64,000 bases of DNA from Gammaproteobacteria bacterium (lineage in GTDB: Bacteria; Pseudomonadota; Gammaproteobacteria; GCA-001735895). Numbering within the stretch: position 1 is the first letter of the stretch; each line of letters starts with the position of its first letter. Under the pieces are notes generated by a model that did not search any database, had not been told where the DNA came from, and was given only the letters and a program-made list of their open reading frames with translations. The stretch lies in contig JAHEKJ010000001.1 of assembly GCA_024638385.1 (NCBI GenBank), positions 61,595 to 125,594 on the forward strand. The letters run 5' to 3'. Position numbers and translations under genes: made by a program. Positions 16,130 to 28,131 of the stretch are shown here, piece by piece.

Positions 16130-17497
16130 ATGAACATTCCATACTTGAGGCTAGTCGCGCTCGCCGCGCTGCTTTGCGGTGGCGCCGCGGTCAGGGCGCA
16201 GGAGCCATTGTCGATCGAGCGGGCGATCGAGCTGGCGCTCGCGCAGGATCCGCGCATCGACGAGAAACGCGCCTTCGTTCGCCAGGCCGAGGGCCTGCTG
16301 CAGGAGGCCGAGGGCGCCGAGGGATTGCGCTACTCGGTAGACAGCTTTCTGGCGCTGGCCAACGGCGTCGACGGCGGTTTTTTCGAAGACGGCGCCAACG
16401 CCTGCAGCGGCAACTGCGAACCGCGCGACGATCTTTACGACTTTGACGACGGCCTGTCGTTGTGGGGCGGACTGACGTTCAGCATCGTCAAGCCGCTGGC
16501 GACTTTCGGCCGCCTCGAGAACTACCAGGAGGCGGCGCAGAATAACATCCGCGTCAAGCAGCAGGACGTGACCCTGCAGCGCGACGAGGTCGGGTTGCAG
16601 GTGGTCAAGGCATACTACGGATATCTCGCGGCACGCGACAGCCGCCTGCTGCTCGAGGATACGCGCGGCAGGCTCGAGGCCTCGCTCGACCTGGTTGAAA
16701 CCTGGCTCGAAGAGGGCTCCGGCAACGTAACCCAGTCGGACAAGTTCGCGCTGCAATCCGGCCTCGGCCTGATCGGCAACTTTCACGCCGAAGCCACCGC
16801 GCTCGAGCGCATCGCGATGGCCGGGCTCAACCTGCTGACCGGTCGCGACGGCTTCATCGACCTGGCCGAGCGCCGCCTGCGGCCGCTGCCGCTGCCCGAG
16901 GAATCGCTCGACGAATGGATCGAGCTCGCGCTCGCCAATCGCGCCGAGTTCAAACAGGTCGAGGCGGGACTCGCCGCGCGGCGCGCGCTGGTCGAGGCCA
17001 GGCGCGCCGACGAAAAACCGATCGTCTTCGCCGGCGTCGCCGGCTCGCTCGCCTATGCGCCGGAGCGCGAGCGGCTCGACAACCCGCACGTCTACGACCC
17101 GTTCAATCACGTCGCGATGTCGCCGCTGCTCGGGTTGCGCTGGCAATGGGAGCAGGGCGCGCACCCGGCGCGCGTGGCGCAGGCCCAGGCCGAGCTCGAC
17201 GCGCTGGTGGAAAAGGCGTCCTTCGCCCGCATGGGCATTCCGTTCCAGGTACGCGAACAGTACTTTCGGTTGCAGGGGAAGCACGAGGCCATCCGCTCGA
17301 TGCGCGAAAGTTCGCTAGCCGCGCGGCGCTGGATGATCGCGTCCTACTCCGATTTCGAAGCCGGCCTCGAAGAGGCCGACGACGTCATCAACGCGCTGCA
17401 GGTCTACGTGCTGGCCTACGCCGAATACCTGCGCGCGGTCAACGATTTCAACAACCACGTGTATCAACTCAGAAGCGTAAGCGGGGTGTTTCAGTGA
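16130..17497 (+). CDS. TolC-family outer-membrane efflux-like protein
   Basis: A 455-residue precursor with signal peptide (cleavage near AVRAQEP) and the TolC/OEP layout. There are two homologous halves of long amphipathic helices (SIERAIELALAQDP at the start, EWIELALANRAEFKQVEAGL in the middle), each with a short beta-strand hairpin. An acidic loop between the first strands contains CSGNC, a possible disulfide. The gene is followed, with a 4-base GTGA overlap, by mlaC. The pair stands where mlaFED normally precede mlaC, so a role in lipid or hydrophobic-compound traffic is inferred. No cognate pump is in the window. Confidence 0.85.
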   Translation: MNIPYLRLVALAALLCGGAAVRAQEPLSIERAIELALAQDPRIDEKRAFVRQAEGLLQEAEGAEGLRYSVDSFLALANGVDGGFFEDGANACSGNCEPRDDLYDFDDGLSLWGGLTFSIVKPLATFGRLENYQEAAQNNIRVKQQDVTLQRDEVGLQVVKAYYGYLAARDSRLLLEDTRGRLEASLDLVETWLEEGSGNVTQSDKFALQSGLGLIGNFHAEATALERIAMAGLNLLTGRDGFIDLAERRLRPLPLPEESLDEWIELALANRAEFKQVEAGLAARRALVEARRADEKPIVFAGVAGSLAYAPERERLDNPHVYDPFNHVAMSPLLGLRWQWEQGAHPARVAQAQAELDALVEKASFARMGIPFQVREQYFRLQGKHEAIRSMRESSLAARRWMIASYSDFEAGLEEADDVINALQVYVLAYAEYLRAVNDFNNHVYQLRSVSGVFQ

Positions 17498-18084
17498 GAA
17501 TATTGAGCGTATGGATACTGGGTCTGTGGTTGCTGCCGGCGATTGCCGCCACCGGACCCGAGCAGTTGATCCGCGAAACATCGGACCGGGTGCTGGCGGA
17601 AATCAAGACCAACGCCGAGGATTACCGCGGCGACCCGTCGCGGCTTTACCGCCTGGTCGACGAGGTCGTGTTGCCGCATTTCGATTTCGACGCGATGACC
17701 GATCTCGCCCTCGGTAGTTTCAAGGACCAGGTCAGCGCCGCGCAGAAGCCGGCTATCGTCAACGAGTTTCGCGCGCTGCTGGTGCGCACCTACAGCTCGG
17801 CCCTGCTCGAATACACCGATCAGAAGCTGACTTATTTGCCGACCGAGGGCAGCGAGGCCGACGGCAAGGTCACGGTGCGCTCCGAAATCGAACAGGCCGG
17901 CGGCTTCCCGATCCCGATCCACTACACTCTGCGCCGCGGCGACGATGGCTGGAAAGTCTTCGACATCAGCGTCGACAACGTCAGCCTGGTCACCAATTAC
18001 CGCTCGAGTTTCGCTCGCGCGATCAAGAAGAACGGCGTCGACGGCCTGATCGAAACGCTGCGCGAGCGCAACCAGGACCAGTGA
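17494..18084 (+). CDS. mlaC: MlaC/Ttg2D-family periplasmic phospholipid-binding protein
   Basis: Soluble periplasmic protein that ferries phospholipids between outer-membrane MlaA and inner-membrane MlaFEDB. The start is the GTG at 17494 overlapping the TolC-like stop, giving 196 residues with a signal peptide ending AIAAT. The family region includes LVDEVVLPHFDFDAMTDLAL and GWKVFDISVDNVSLVTNYR. The track shows it only as the tail of a longer out-of-frame ORF. The usual neighbours mlaF, mlaE, mlaD, mlaB and ibaG are absent here, although murA still follows, as in E. coli and Pseudomonas. Confidence 0.92.
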   Translation: MRILSVWILGLWLLPAIAATGPEQLIRETSDRVLAEIKTNAEDYRGDPSRLYRLVDEVVLPHFDFDAMTDLALGSFKDQVSAAQKPAIVNEFRALLVRTYSSALLEYTDQKLTYLPTEGSEADGKVTVRSEIEQAGGFPIPIHYTLRRGDDGWKVFDISVDNVSLVTNYRSSFARAIKKNGVDGLIETLRERNQDQ

Positions 18085-18125
18085 CCCGCTACTTCGACGT
18101 GCGTGCCCGGCCCCATTCGGCACGA

Positions 18126-18149
18126 GTCCGACGCCTTGCGGCGTCGGAC
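18126..18149. terminator. Hairpin between mlaC and murA
   Basis: Perfect 10-bp stem GTCCGACGCC / GGCGTCGGAC with a TTGC tetraloop, about 40 bases after the mlaC stop. No T-run follows directly, so it may be a weak terminator or an mRNA 3'-end stabiliser. Confidence 0.6.
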
Positions 18150-18202
18150 GGTGAAATAGTTTACAGGCCGGGCAAAGCCCTACACTCCGGGCGGGCTTCT
18201 GC

Positions 18203-19495
<1,293 letters not shown>

Positions 19496-19517
19496 AGCGC
19501 CGAGCGTTTCGCCAGCC

Positions 19518-20150
19518 ATGCCCGAACCGCTGACCATCGCGCTCGCCAAGGGCCGGATTCTCGACGAAACCCTGCCGCTGCTGGCGCGTGCGGGTATCGA
19601 GCCGGCGGACGACCTGGCCAGCAGCCGCAGGCTCGTCATCGCGACCAACCGTGACGACGTCCGCCTGGTGCTGATCCGTTCGGCCGACGTGCCGACCTAC
19701 GTGCAGTACGGCGCGGCCGACCTCGGCGTGGCCGGCAAGGACGTACTCGCCGAGCACGGCGGCAACGGGCTCTACGAGCGCGTCGATCTGAAGATCGCGC
19801 CGTGCCGCATGATGACCGCCGGCATCGACGGCCGGCCGTTGCCGCGGCATCGGTTACGAGTCGCGACCAAGTATCCGCGTATTACCGAGCGCTTCTTCCA
19901 CCGGCAGGGCAGGCAGGTCGAACTGATCAAGCTTTACGGTTCGATGGAACTCGCGCCGATGGTCGGGCTCGCCGATCTCATCGTCGACCTGGTCGACACC
20001 GGCAATACGCTCAAGGCCAACGGCCTCGCGCCGCTCGAGCACATCATGGACGTCAGCACGCGCCTGATCATCAACCGCGCCGCGCAGAAGATGAAACACC
20101 GCGCGATCACCGCGCTGGTCGAGCGCGTCGAAGCGGCGGTGGCGGGCTGA
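19518..20150 (+). CDS. hisG: ATP phosphoribosyltransferase, short form
   Basis: First enzyme of histidine synthesis, joining ATP and PRPP. At 210 residues it is the short HisG lacking the C-terminal regulatory domain, a form that needs the HisRS-like subunit HisZ for activity and feedback control. No hisZ is in this window. PRPP-binding [18 protein letters not shown] is conserved. It lies between murA and hisD. Confidence 0.96.
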   Translation: MPEPLTIALAKGRILDETLPLLARAGIEPADDLASSRRLVIATNRDDVRLVLIRSADVPTYVQYGAADLGVAGKDVLAEHGGNGLYERVDLKIAPCRMMTAGIDGRPLPRHRLRVATKYPRITERFFHRQGRQVELIKLYGSMELAPMVGLADLIVDLVDTGNTLKANGLAPLEHIMDVSTRLIINRAAQKMKHRAITALVERVEAAVAG

Positions 20151-20151
20151 C

Positions 20152-21459
20152 GTGCAAATCAGGCGACTCGACAGCCGCGCCGCGGGCTTCGACCGCGATC
20201 TCGACGCGCTGCTTGCGTGGCAGCCCGACGCCGCGGACGACGTGCTCGCACGCGTCAACGATATCCTCGCCGCGGTGCGCGCGCGCGGCGACGCGGCGCT
20301 GCTCGAGCTGACCGCGCGCTTCGACGAGATCGAGGCGAAGTCGGTTGCCGAGCTGGAAATGCCGGCCGAGCGGCTCGCCCGGGCGCACGCTTCGATCGAT
20401 GCCGAAGCGCGCGACGCGCTTGAGCTGGCGGCCGCGCGAATCCGCGCCTACGCCGAAAGACAAAAACTCGAAAGCTGGCGCTACATCGAGGCCGACGGCA
20501 CGCTGCTCGGCCAGCAGGTCAGTCCGCTCGACCGGGTCGGGCTGTACGTCCCGGGCGGCAAGGCGGCTTACCCGTCGTCGGTGTTGATGAACGCGATTCC
20601 GGCGGTCGTCGCCGGCGTGCCCGAGCTGATCATGGTCGTGCCGACGCCGCGCGGCGCGGTCGACGAGCTGGTGCTCGCCGCGGCGCAGATTGCCGGGGTG
20701 CACCGCGTATTCACGATCGGCGGCGCGCAGGCGGTCGCGGCGCTCGCCTACGGCACCGAAACCGTGCCCGCGGTCGACAAGATCGTCGGTCCGGGCAATA
20801 TCTACGTCGCGACCGCCAAGCGGCTGGTGTACGGCACCGTCGGCATCGACATGGTCGCCGGGCCGTCCGAAATCCTCGTCATCTGCGACGGCAAGACCGA
20901 TCCCGACTGGATCGCGATGGACCTGTTCTCGCAGGCCGAGCACGACGAGGATGCGCAGGCGATTCTGTTGTCGCCGGACGGCGACTTTCTCGACCGCGTC
21001 GAGGCCAGCATCGCCCGCCTGCTCGAGGCGATGCCGCGGCGCGCGATCATCGAGCAGTCGCTCGGCGCGCGCGGCGCGCTGGTCGAGGTCGCCGATCTCG
21101 ACGAGGCGGCCGAGATCGCCAATCGGATCGCGCCCGAGCATCTCGAGCTTTCGCTCGACGACGCCGAGAATTTCGCGCGCTCGATTCGTCACGCCGGCGC
21201 GATCTTTCTCGGCCGCCATACCGCCGAGGCGATCGGCGATTACTGCGCCGGTCCCAACCACGTGTTGCCGACGTCGCGCACCGCGCGCTTCTCGTCGCCG
21301 CTCGGGGTCTACGATTTCCAGAAGCGAACCAGCCTGATCGGCTGTTCGCCCGCCGGCGCCGATGCGCTTGGCCGCGTCGCGTCGACGCTGGCGCAAGGCG
21401 AAGGTCTCGTCGCGCACGCGCGCTCGGCGGAGTTCCGCGTCGACAAGACCGGGTCCTAG
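20152..21459 (+). CDS. hisD: Histidinol dehydrogenase
   Basis: Zn-dependent NAD enzyme performing the last two oxidations to histidine. The 435-residue protein begins with GTG one base after the hisG stop. Family motifs are [15 protein letters not shown]-type (here [15 protein letters not shown]), the NAD-binding [15 protein letters not shown]-like stretch, and the metal/active-site [10 protein letters not shown] and APEHLEL. hisC, which usually follows, is missing and is replaced by the DUF5666 operon. Confidence 0.97.
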   Translation: MQIRRLDSRAAGFDRDLDALLAWQPDAADDVLARVNDILAAVRARGDAALLELTARFDEIEAKSVAELEMPAERLARAHASIDAEARDALELAAARIRAYAERQKLESWRYIEADGTLLGQQVSPLDRVGLYVPGGKAAYPSSVLMNAIPAVVAGVPELIMVVPTPRGAVDELVLAAAQIAGVHRVFTIGGAQAVAALAYGTETVPAVDKIVGPGNIYVATAKRLVYGTVGIDMVAGPSEILVICDGKTDPDWIAMDLFSQAEHDEDAQAILLSPDGDFLDRVEASIARLLEAMPRRAIIEQSLGARGALVEVADLDEAAEIANRIAPEHLELSLDDAENFARSIRHAGAIFLGRHTAEAIGDYCAGPNHVLPTSRTARFSSPLGVYDFQKRTSLIGCSPAGADALGRVASTLAQGEGLVAHARSAEFRVDKTGS

Positions 21460-21538
21460 CCCCGGCCGGCCGCGCGTCAGGCCGTCGCACGCGGCGGTTT
21501 CGGGTTCACCCTCTCCACGCAAAAAATTCTGCGACGGC

Positions 21539-21576
21539 TTGCAGTTTTTAATATTTGGGAATATAATCCCAAATAT
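21539..21576 (+). promoter_or_regulatory. Promoter of the DUF5666 operon with a palindromic operator on its -10
   Basis: TTGCAG (21539-21544), a 17-base spacer and a perfect TATAAT (21562-21567) form a near-consensus sigma-70 promoter. A palindrome with perfect 10-bp arms, ATATTTGGGA and TCCCAAATAT, and a 6-base centre (21551-21576) covers the -10. Binding there would block RNA polymerase, so this reads as a repressor operator. Confidence 0.8.
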
Positions 21577-21637
21577 AGCAATCTAGTCCGCCGCAAATCC
21601 ACAATTTCGGTGGTTTTTTAAAGACTTTTCAAAGTTG

Positions 21638-21653
21638 TGGGAATAGAATCCCA
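21638..21653 (+). promoter_or_regulatory. Second copy of the TGGGA-N6-TCCCA palindrome
   Basis: TGGGAATAGAATCCCA repeats the core of the operator at the -10 (TGGGAATATAATCCCA, one base different). It lies in the leader just before the GGAG ribosome-binding site of the first DUF5666 gene. The centres of the two copies are 82 bases apart. Confidence 0.7.
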
Positions 21654-21664
21654 AAGGAGAGACA

Positions 21665-23077
21665 ATGCCAGTATTCAGCAAGAGCAGAATTGCCACCGCC
21701 GTGATCCTTTTTAGCGCCATTGCCCTGACCGCCGGATGCGGCGGCTCGTCGGACGACGACGATTCGACCGAAACCTCGGTCGTCAGCCGCGGCGTGATTA
21801 CCGGGTTCGGCAGCGTCTACGTCAACGGCCGGCGCTACGCGACCGACGCCGCGAGTTTTCGCGTCGACGACACCGTCGGCAGTGAGACCGACCTGCGCGT
21901 CGGCATGATCGCGACGGTGCGCGGCTACTCGGATGACGGCGGGCGCTCGTGGCGCGCGCGGCGGGTCAGCTACGATAACGAACTCAAGGGCCCGGTCAGC
22001 AGCATCACGCCCGACCTGGCCGACCCGACGCGCAAGACCCTGATCGTGCTGGGGCAAAGGGTGCTAATCAATAGCAAGACCCGATTCGACGACGACCACG
22101 ACCTTACTTTCGACAGTCTCGCGGTCGGCGACGTGCTCGAGATAGACGGTTACCATGGCCCCGACGGATTGGTCGCGACCTACGTCGAGAAACAGGAAGA
22201 TGATTCCGAGTTCGAGATCAAGGGCCGCATTGAGAAACTCATCGGGGACCGGTTCGAAATTCGCGGCTTGCCGGTCGTGTTCGACTCGACGACGGATCTC
22301 GACGGCATCAAGGCGGTTGTCGAGGGGCTCTACGTCGAGGTCGAGGGCCGTCTCGATTCGCTCGGCACGACGCTGCTCGCGCAATCGATCGAGCGTGAAG
22401 ACGACGACTTCGACGATGCCGACGAACTCGAGATCGAGGGCATGATCATGGAATTCGATAGGTCGACGAAAATCTTCAAGATTGGCGAGCAGCGCGTCGA
22501 CGCCGCCACCGCCGAGCTGATGCCGGCGTCGCTGGAGCTTGCCGACGGCCTGATCGTAGAGGTCGAGGGTCATCTCGTCGGCGGTGTGCTGATCGCCGAG
22601 GAGGTCAAGCAGCGCGGCAAGAAGATCGAGATCGACGCGCCGCTGGCGGCGGTCGGCGACGATACCGTCACCTTCACCTTCAACGGGATCGATATCGTCG
22701 CCCGCGTCGGCGCCGGCACCGAGCTCGAGGACGATACCGGCAACCCGGTATTCTCGCTGGCGGATTTCGCGCCCGGCGACTTCGTCGAATTCGAGGCCTT
22801 CGCCGACGGTTCGGGCGTACTCAACGCGGTCGAAATCGAGCGCGAGGCGCCGGACGAGATTGCGATCGAGGCGCCGGTCGAGGCCTTAGATCGCGATAAT
22901 CGGGCGGTGACCCTGCTCGGTGTCGAATTCGACCTGTCGGCGGCCCGGTTCGAGAATGCCGCCGATGTCGAAATCTCGGCCGGGGCTTTTTTCGACGCGC
23001 TCGACATCGGCGTGTTCATCGAAATCGAGGATGCCGATCGCAACGGCGTTTTCGACAAGGCCGAACTCGAGGACTAA
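21665..23077 (+). CDS. DUF5666-type acidic lipoprotein (first copy)
   Basis: A 470-residue predicted lipoprotein with signal peptide and lipobox LTAGC, then a very acidic mature chain. The start of the mature part, ITGFGSVYVNGRRY, is the signature of the family I remember as DUF5666. The rest is a series of beta-rich units of 60-80 residues that alternate strand pairs such as VEVEGHL and GVLIAEEVK, suggesting repeated small beta-barrels. The last residues, DADRNGVFDKAE, match a 12-residue EF-hand Ca2+ loop. Function is unknown. It is the first gene of a three-gene operon with a DUF6502-like gene and a paralogue, and it has a GGAG ribosome-binding site. Confidence 0.8.
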   Translation: MPVFSKSRIATAVILFSAIALTAGCGGSSDDDDSTETSVVSRGVITGFGSVYVNGRRYATDAASFRVDDTVGSETDLRVGMIATVRGYSDDGGRSWRARRVSYDNELKGPVSSITPDLADPTRKTLIVLGQRVLINSKTRFDDDHDLTFDSLAVGDVLEIDGYHGPDGLVATYVEKQEDDSEFEIKGRIEKLIGDRFEIRGLPVVFDSTTDLDGIKAVVEGLYVEVEGRLDSLGTTLLAQSIEREDDDFDDADELEIEGMIMEFDRSTKIFKIGEQRVDAATAELMPASLELADGLIVEVEGHLVGGVLIAEEVKQRGKKIEIDAPLAAVGDDTVTFTFNGIDIVARVGAGTELEDDTGNPVFSLADFAPGDFVEFEAFADGSGVLNAVEIEREAPDEIAIEAPVEALDRDNRAVTLLGVEFDLSAARFENAADVEISAGAFFDALDIGVFIEIEDADRNGVFDKAELED

Positions 23078-23085
23078 CCCTGACA

Positions 23086-23116
23086 CGAACCCGCGGCGCA
23101 TCGGGCCGCGGGTTCG
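23086..23116 (+). other. Strong intra-operon hairpin
   Basis: A perfect 12-bp stem, CGAACCCGCGGC / GCCGCGGGTTCG, with a 7-base loop fills the gap between the first DUF5666 gene and the DUF6502-like gene. It ends a few bases before the CGGAG ribosome-binding site of the latter. There is no T-run, so it looks like a processing or stability element and not a terminator. Confidence 0.7.
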
Positions 23117-23129
23117 AAAACGGAGATTT

Positions 23130-23930
23130 ATGCAGCAAACGCTTCGTCAAAGCCTGCGCAAGATACTGATGGCGCTGATCCGCACGCTGCTGCGTAACGG
23201 CATGTCCTACGGCGAGTTCGACCAGATCGCGCGCAAGTCCTTCGTCGACGTCGCGTTTCGCGACCTCAAGCCGGCGCGCAAGAAGCAGACCGTGTCCAAC
23301 GTCGCGATCCTGACCGGGCTCAACCGCAAGGAAGTCAAGAAACTGCACGAGCTTGATGCCGGTCAGGACGACGGCAAGAGCCAGCAATACAATCGGGCCG
23401 TGAGGGTCATCGGCGGCTGGCTAAACGATCCGCGGTTCCTGCGCAAGGACGGCAATCCGCGCGATCTCGATTACGAGGGCGAGGATTCCTTCGGCGAGCT
23501 GGTGCGCCGGTACAGCGGCGACATGCCGGTAGCGGCAATGCAGAAGGTGCTGGCCAGTTCGGGCAATATCAGTTTCATCGACGGCAACAAGGTTCGCCTG
23601 CTGAGCCATGCCTACCTGCCGGCCGACGACCCCGACGAAAAAATCGCGATCCTCGGCAACGATACCGGCCAGCTGATCGAGACCATCGAATTCAACCTGA
23701 CCGCGGCCGAGGAAGACCTGCGCTTTCAGCGCAAGGCGTCCAACCCGCAGATCGACCCCGACGCGGTCCCCGAAATCAAGCGGTTTTTACGGCGCAAGGG
23801 GCAGGCCTTCCTCGAAGAGGTCGACCTGTACCTGAGCCAGCACGAATCGCGCGACGACTCCGGCGTCGACGTCAGCGTCAGCGTCTTCTATCACGAGTCG
23901 GACGACACAGACCAGGAACCACAGGAATGA
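23130..23930 (+). CDS. DUF6502-like protein with putative helix-turn-helix
   Basis: A 266-residue soluble protein starting at the ATG at 23130 after CGGAG. The track begins it upstream in frame without support. The N-terminal half is basic and helical (LLRNGMSYGEFDQIARKSF) and includes NVAILTGLNRKEVKKL, which reads like a helix-turn-helix recognition segment. I recall this pattern as family DUF6502, often seen beside DUF5666 genes. The C-terminal half is acidic. It could be the operon's own regulator acting on the flanking palindromes. That is inference. Its stop overlaps the next gene as ATGA. Confidence 0.75.
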   Translation: MQQTLRQSLRKILMALIRTLLRNGMSYGEFDQIARKSFVDVAFRDLKPARKKQTVSNVAILTGLNRKEVKKLHELDAGQDDGKSQQYNRAVRVIGGWLNDPRFLRKDGNPRDLDYEGEDSFGELVRRYSGDMPVAAMQKVLASSGNISFIDGNKVRLLSHAYLPADDPDEKIAILGNDTGQLIETIEFNLTAAEEDLRFQRKASNPQIDPDAVPEIKRFLRRKGQAFLEEVDLYLSQHESRDDSGVDVSVSVFYHESDDTDQEPQE

Positions 23931-25440
23931 AACACCAGCGAAGGAATCCGATCAGGATATCGACCACCCTCGGCGCGGCGCTGCTCGCCAGCACGCTGCT
24001 GAGCTCCTGCGGCAGCGGCGGCAGCGCCGCGGTCGCGATCATCAACGCCGGCATCGGCGGCACCGGCATCGTCTTCGGTACGATCACCGGTTTCGGCAGC
24101 GTCTGGGTCAACGGACGGCGCTTCGAGATCGACGGCAGCGAAATCATCGTCGACGGCGAATTGAAGACTCAGGACGAACTCAAAATCGGCATGGTCGTCC
24201 GGCTCGACGTCGACACCGAAAACGGGATGTTCGGCGGCACCGCGGCCAGGGTCGTGTTTGACGACGCGATCCAGGGCCCGCTCAACGGTGCACCGATCCC
24301 GGTCGTCGGCTCGGGCGGCAGCGCCAAGCGGTTCAAGATCCTAGAGCAGTACGTCACTATCGACGCGAACCGGACGCTCTTTAACGGCACCGACTTCGGC
24401 TTCGCAACGATCGCCGATGACGATGTCGTCGAGGTCAGCGGCTTTCGCACCGCGCCTGACGAAATCGTCGCAACCTACGTCCGCAAGGTCGACCTCCCGC
24501 CGACGGCCTCAATCGAGGTCGAATTTCGCGGAACGATCCAGTCCTTGATGGTCGACAATTTCAAAATTAATGGCGTGACTGTCAATTTAGATACCGTGAT
24601 AGAAATCGACGTCGACGGCGGACAGCTCGAGGAGGGGATGTTGGTCGAGGTCGAGGGCTTCTTCGTGTCAGATACTGAGGTGGACGCGCTCAAGATCGAG
24701 GCGGAAGACGAAGACTTCGGCGAAGCCGTCGACGAGATCAGCCTGCAGGGTATCGTCTCGGGGTACAGCCCCACCGGCGCCGGGTTGAACGAACCATTCT
24801 TCATCAATGGCCAGCTGGTCGACGCGAGCGGGGCCGAGCGCGAACCGGAGAACATCGAAAGCCTGATGCAGAACGGCCTCGAAGTCGAGGTCGAGGGCGA
24901 AATCGTCAATGGAATCCTGATCGCCGAGGAACTCGAGTTGCGCGACGGCGATACCGAGGTGCGCGCGACCGTGTTCAGCAAGGACCCGAGCGGCAGCTTC
25001 GTCGTCGAGTTTCCCGTCGGCAAGCTCACGATCACCACCAACGGGATCACGGTGTTCGAGGACGAATCGGAAACGCCGATACCAGGCTACTCGTTTCAGG
25101 ACCTCGCCATCGGTCACTTCGTCGAGGTCGAGGGAGTCGAAGTCGAGGGAGTCGGGAGCAAAGATACTTTGAGTGCACAAGTCGTCAAGCGTCGCAAGCC
25201 GAACGATCTCAAGCTGCAGGGCGTGGTCGATGAGATCGATTCAACGGCTTTATCGATCACGATTCTCGACCTTACCTACCCGATGGATTCAGATGCGATA
25301 TACGAAGAGAACCCGACGATGACGGCTACCGAGTTTTTCGATCCGGGATACCTGATGGTCGGCGATATTGTCGAGCTGGAGGACAACCATTCCGAGAGTG
25401 ATCCCGCCGACGGCTTCGCCGACGCGGCTGAGACCGACGA

Positions 25441-25444
<4 letters not shown>
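23927..25444 (+). CDS. DUF5666-type acidic lipoprotein (second copy)
   Basis: A 505-residue predicted lipoprotein with lipobox LLSSC and the same mature start as the first copy (ITGFGSVWVNGRRF). It shares the beta-rich repeat plan (VEVEGFF, VEVEGEIVNGILIAEELEL) but is diverged, so the pair is an old duplication. The C terminus (ELEDNHSESDPADGFADAAE) resembles a degenerate version of the EF-hand-like tail of the first copy. It is translationally coupled to the DUF6502-like gene, and its stop overlaps the convergent degS stop by 4 bases. Function is unknown. Confidence 0.8.
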
Positions 25445-26604
<1,160 letters not shown>

Positions 26605-26647
26605 CGAGCGATAGTATCATAGCGCCTGATCCCCGGGATGACGCCTC

Positions 26648-27394
26648 ATGCAGCTCCAACAGCTTTGCGAATTTTGTCACGATTTTCTGAAGGTCGACGA
26701 CTTCGACGACTATTGCCCCAACGGCCTGCAGGTCGAGGCCAGCGACCGGGTCGAGCGCATCGTCTGCGGCGTGACCGCGAGCCAGGCGCTGATCGACGCC
26801 GCCGCCGCGGCCGGCGCCGACACGCTGCTGGTACACCATGGTTACTTCTGGCGCGGCGAGGCGCAGCCGATCGTCGGCATGAAGGGGCGTCGCATCCGCA
26901 GCCTGATCGAACACCGGATCAATCTGCTCGCGTTCCATCTGCCGCTCGATGCGCATCCCGAGGTCGGGAACAACGTGCAGCTGGCGAAGCGCATGGGCTG
27001 GAGCGTGGACGACAGATTCGGCGAGCAGGGCCTGGTCCTGGGCGGCGCCGTCGCCGGCGAGCAGTCACTCGACGAACTGCGCCAGGACCTGGCGACCAGG
27101 CTCGACGCGCAACCGCTGGCGATTGCCGGCGGCGATCACCCGATCCAACGTGTCGCCTGGTGCACCGGCGCCGCGCAGGGCTTCATCGACGCCGCCGCCG
27201 CGCGCGGTTTCGACGCCTTCGTCAGCGGCGAAATCTCGGAACCGACATTTCACTGTGCGCGCGAGCTGGGAGTCCACTATCTCGCCGCCGGCCATCACGC
27301 GACCGAGCGCTACGGCGTGCAGGCGCTGGCCGCGCTGATCGGCGAACGATTCGGCGTCGAGCAACAGTTCATCGACATCCCGAACCCGGTCTGA
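26648..27394 (+). CDS. Nif3-like dinuclear metal centre protein
   Basis: Member of the Nif3/YbgI family, a toroidal hexamer with a dinuclear metal site. It is often annotated as GTP cyclohydrolase I type 2 homologue, with uncertain physiological role. The 248-residue protein shows the family's metal ligands in LLVHHGYFWRGE, FHLPLDAHPEVGNN and the C-terminal GHHATERYGVQALA. It is divergent from degS with only 43 bases between starts. The same neighbour pair is known beside algW in Pseudomonas. Confidence 0.93.
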   Translation: MQLQQLCEFCHDFLKVDDFDDYCPNGLQVEASDRVERIVCGVTASQALIDAAAAAGADTLLVHHGYFWRGEAQPIVGMKGRRIRSLIEHRINLLAFHLPLDAHPEVGNNVQLAKRMGWSVDDRFGEQGLVLGGAVAGEQSLDELRQDLATRLDAQPLAIAGGDHPIQRVAWCTGAAQGFIDAAAARGFDAFVSGEISEPTFHCARELGVHYLAAGHHATERYGVQALAALIGERFGVEQQFIDIPNPV

Positions 27395-27552
27395 GAAAAT
27401 AATTTCGAAAAGCACGGCAAATGCTTGATTCGAGCGCCTTGTCCCCTCGACGAAAAATTCAAATTAGGCTATGCTAGCGACCGTTTTTTTGCCCCGGCGA
27501 CATGCTGTTCCCGGTCGCGGGGGTCCTGTCTTTCATTCGGGGAAGAATTTGC

Positions 27553-28131
27553 ATGTCAGCAAACGAGATCGACAATAATCGCAGGCGATTCCTGACTGCG
27601 GGTACGGTAGTCGTCGGCGCGGTGGGTACGGTCGTCGCGGCGATACCCTTCGTGTTGAGCTGGATGCCGAGCGCGCGGGCGCGTTCGGCCGGCGCGCCGG
27701 TCGAGGCCAACATCGGCAAGCTGCAGCCTGGCCAGCAGATCATCGTCAAGTGGCGCGGCAAGCCGGTCTGGGTCGTGCGCCGCGACGACCGGGCGCTCGA
27801 AACCCTGCCCAGGGTCGTCGACGAACTACGCGACCCCGATTCGCAGGACAGCATCCAGCCGGAGTATGCGCAGAACGAATATCGCTCGCGCAAACCGGAA
27901 TTTCTGATCATCGAGGGCATTTGCACCCACCTCGGTTGCTCGCCGACTTACCGGCCGGAAATCACGTCGGATTTCCAGGGTGGTTTTTTCTGCCCCTGTC
28001 ATGGCTCCAAATTCGATTTTGCCGGGCGGGTCTACGCCGGCCTGCCGGCGCCGACCAACCTGGTCGTGCCGCCGCATTACTTCAAGAGCGACGACGTGAT
28101 TTTGATTGGTGAGGATGGGCCGACGGCATGA
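27553..28131 (+). CDS. petA: Ubiquinol-cytochrome c reductase, Rieske iron-sulfur subunit
   Basis: Carries electrons from quinol at the Qo site to cytochrome c1. The start is the ATG at 27553 after GGGGAAG, giving 192 residues. The upstream 17 residues in the track are leader. A twin-arginine signal anchor ([11 protein letters not shown]) precedes the soluble domain, whose [2Fe-2S] cluster boxes are CTHLGCSP and CPCHGSKF. Its stop overlaps petB as ATGA. A TATGCT -10-like box lies about 80 bases upstream. Confidence 0.97.
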   Translation: MSANEIDNNRRRFLTAGTVVVGAVGTVVAAIPFVLSWMPSARARSAGAPVEANIGKLQPGQQIIVKWRGKPVWVVRRDDRALETLPRVVDELRDPDSQDSIQPEYAQNEYRSRKPEFLIIEGICTHLGCSPTYRPEITSDFQGGFFCPCHGSKFDFAGRVYAGLPAPTNLVVPPHYFKSDDVILIGEDGPTA

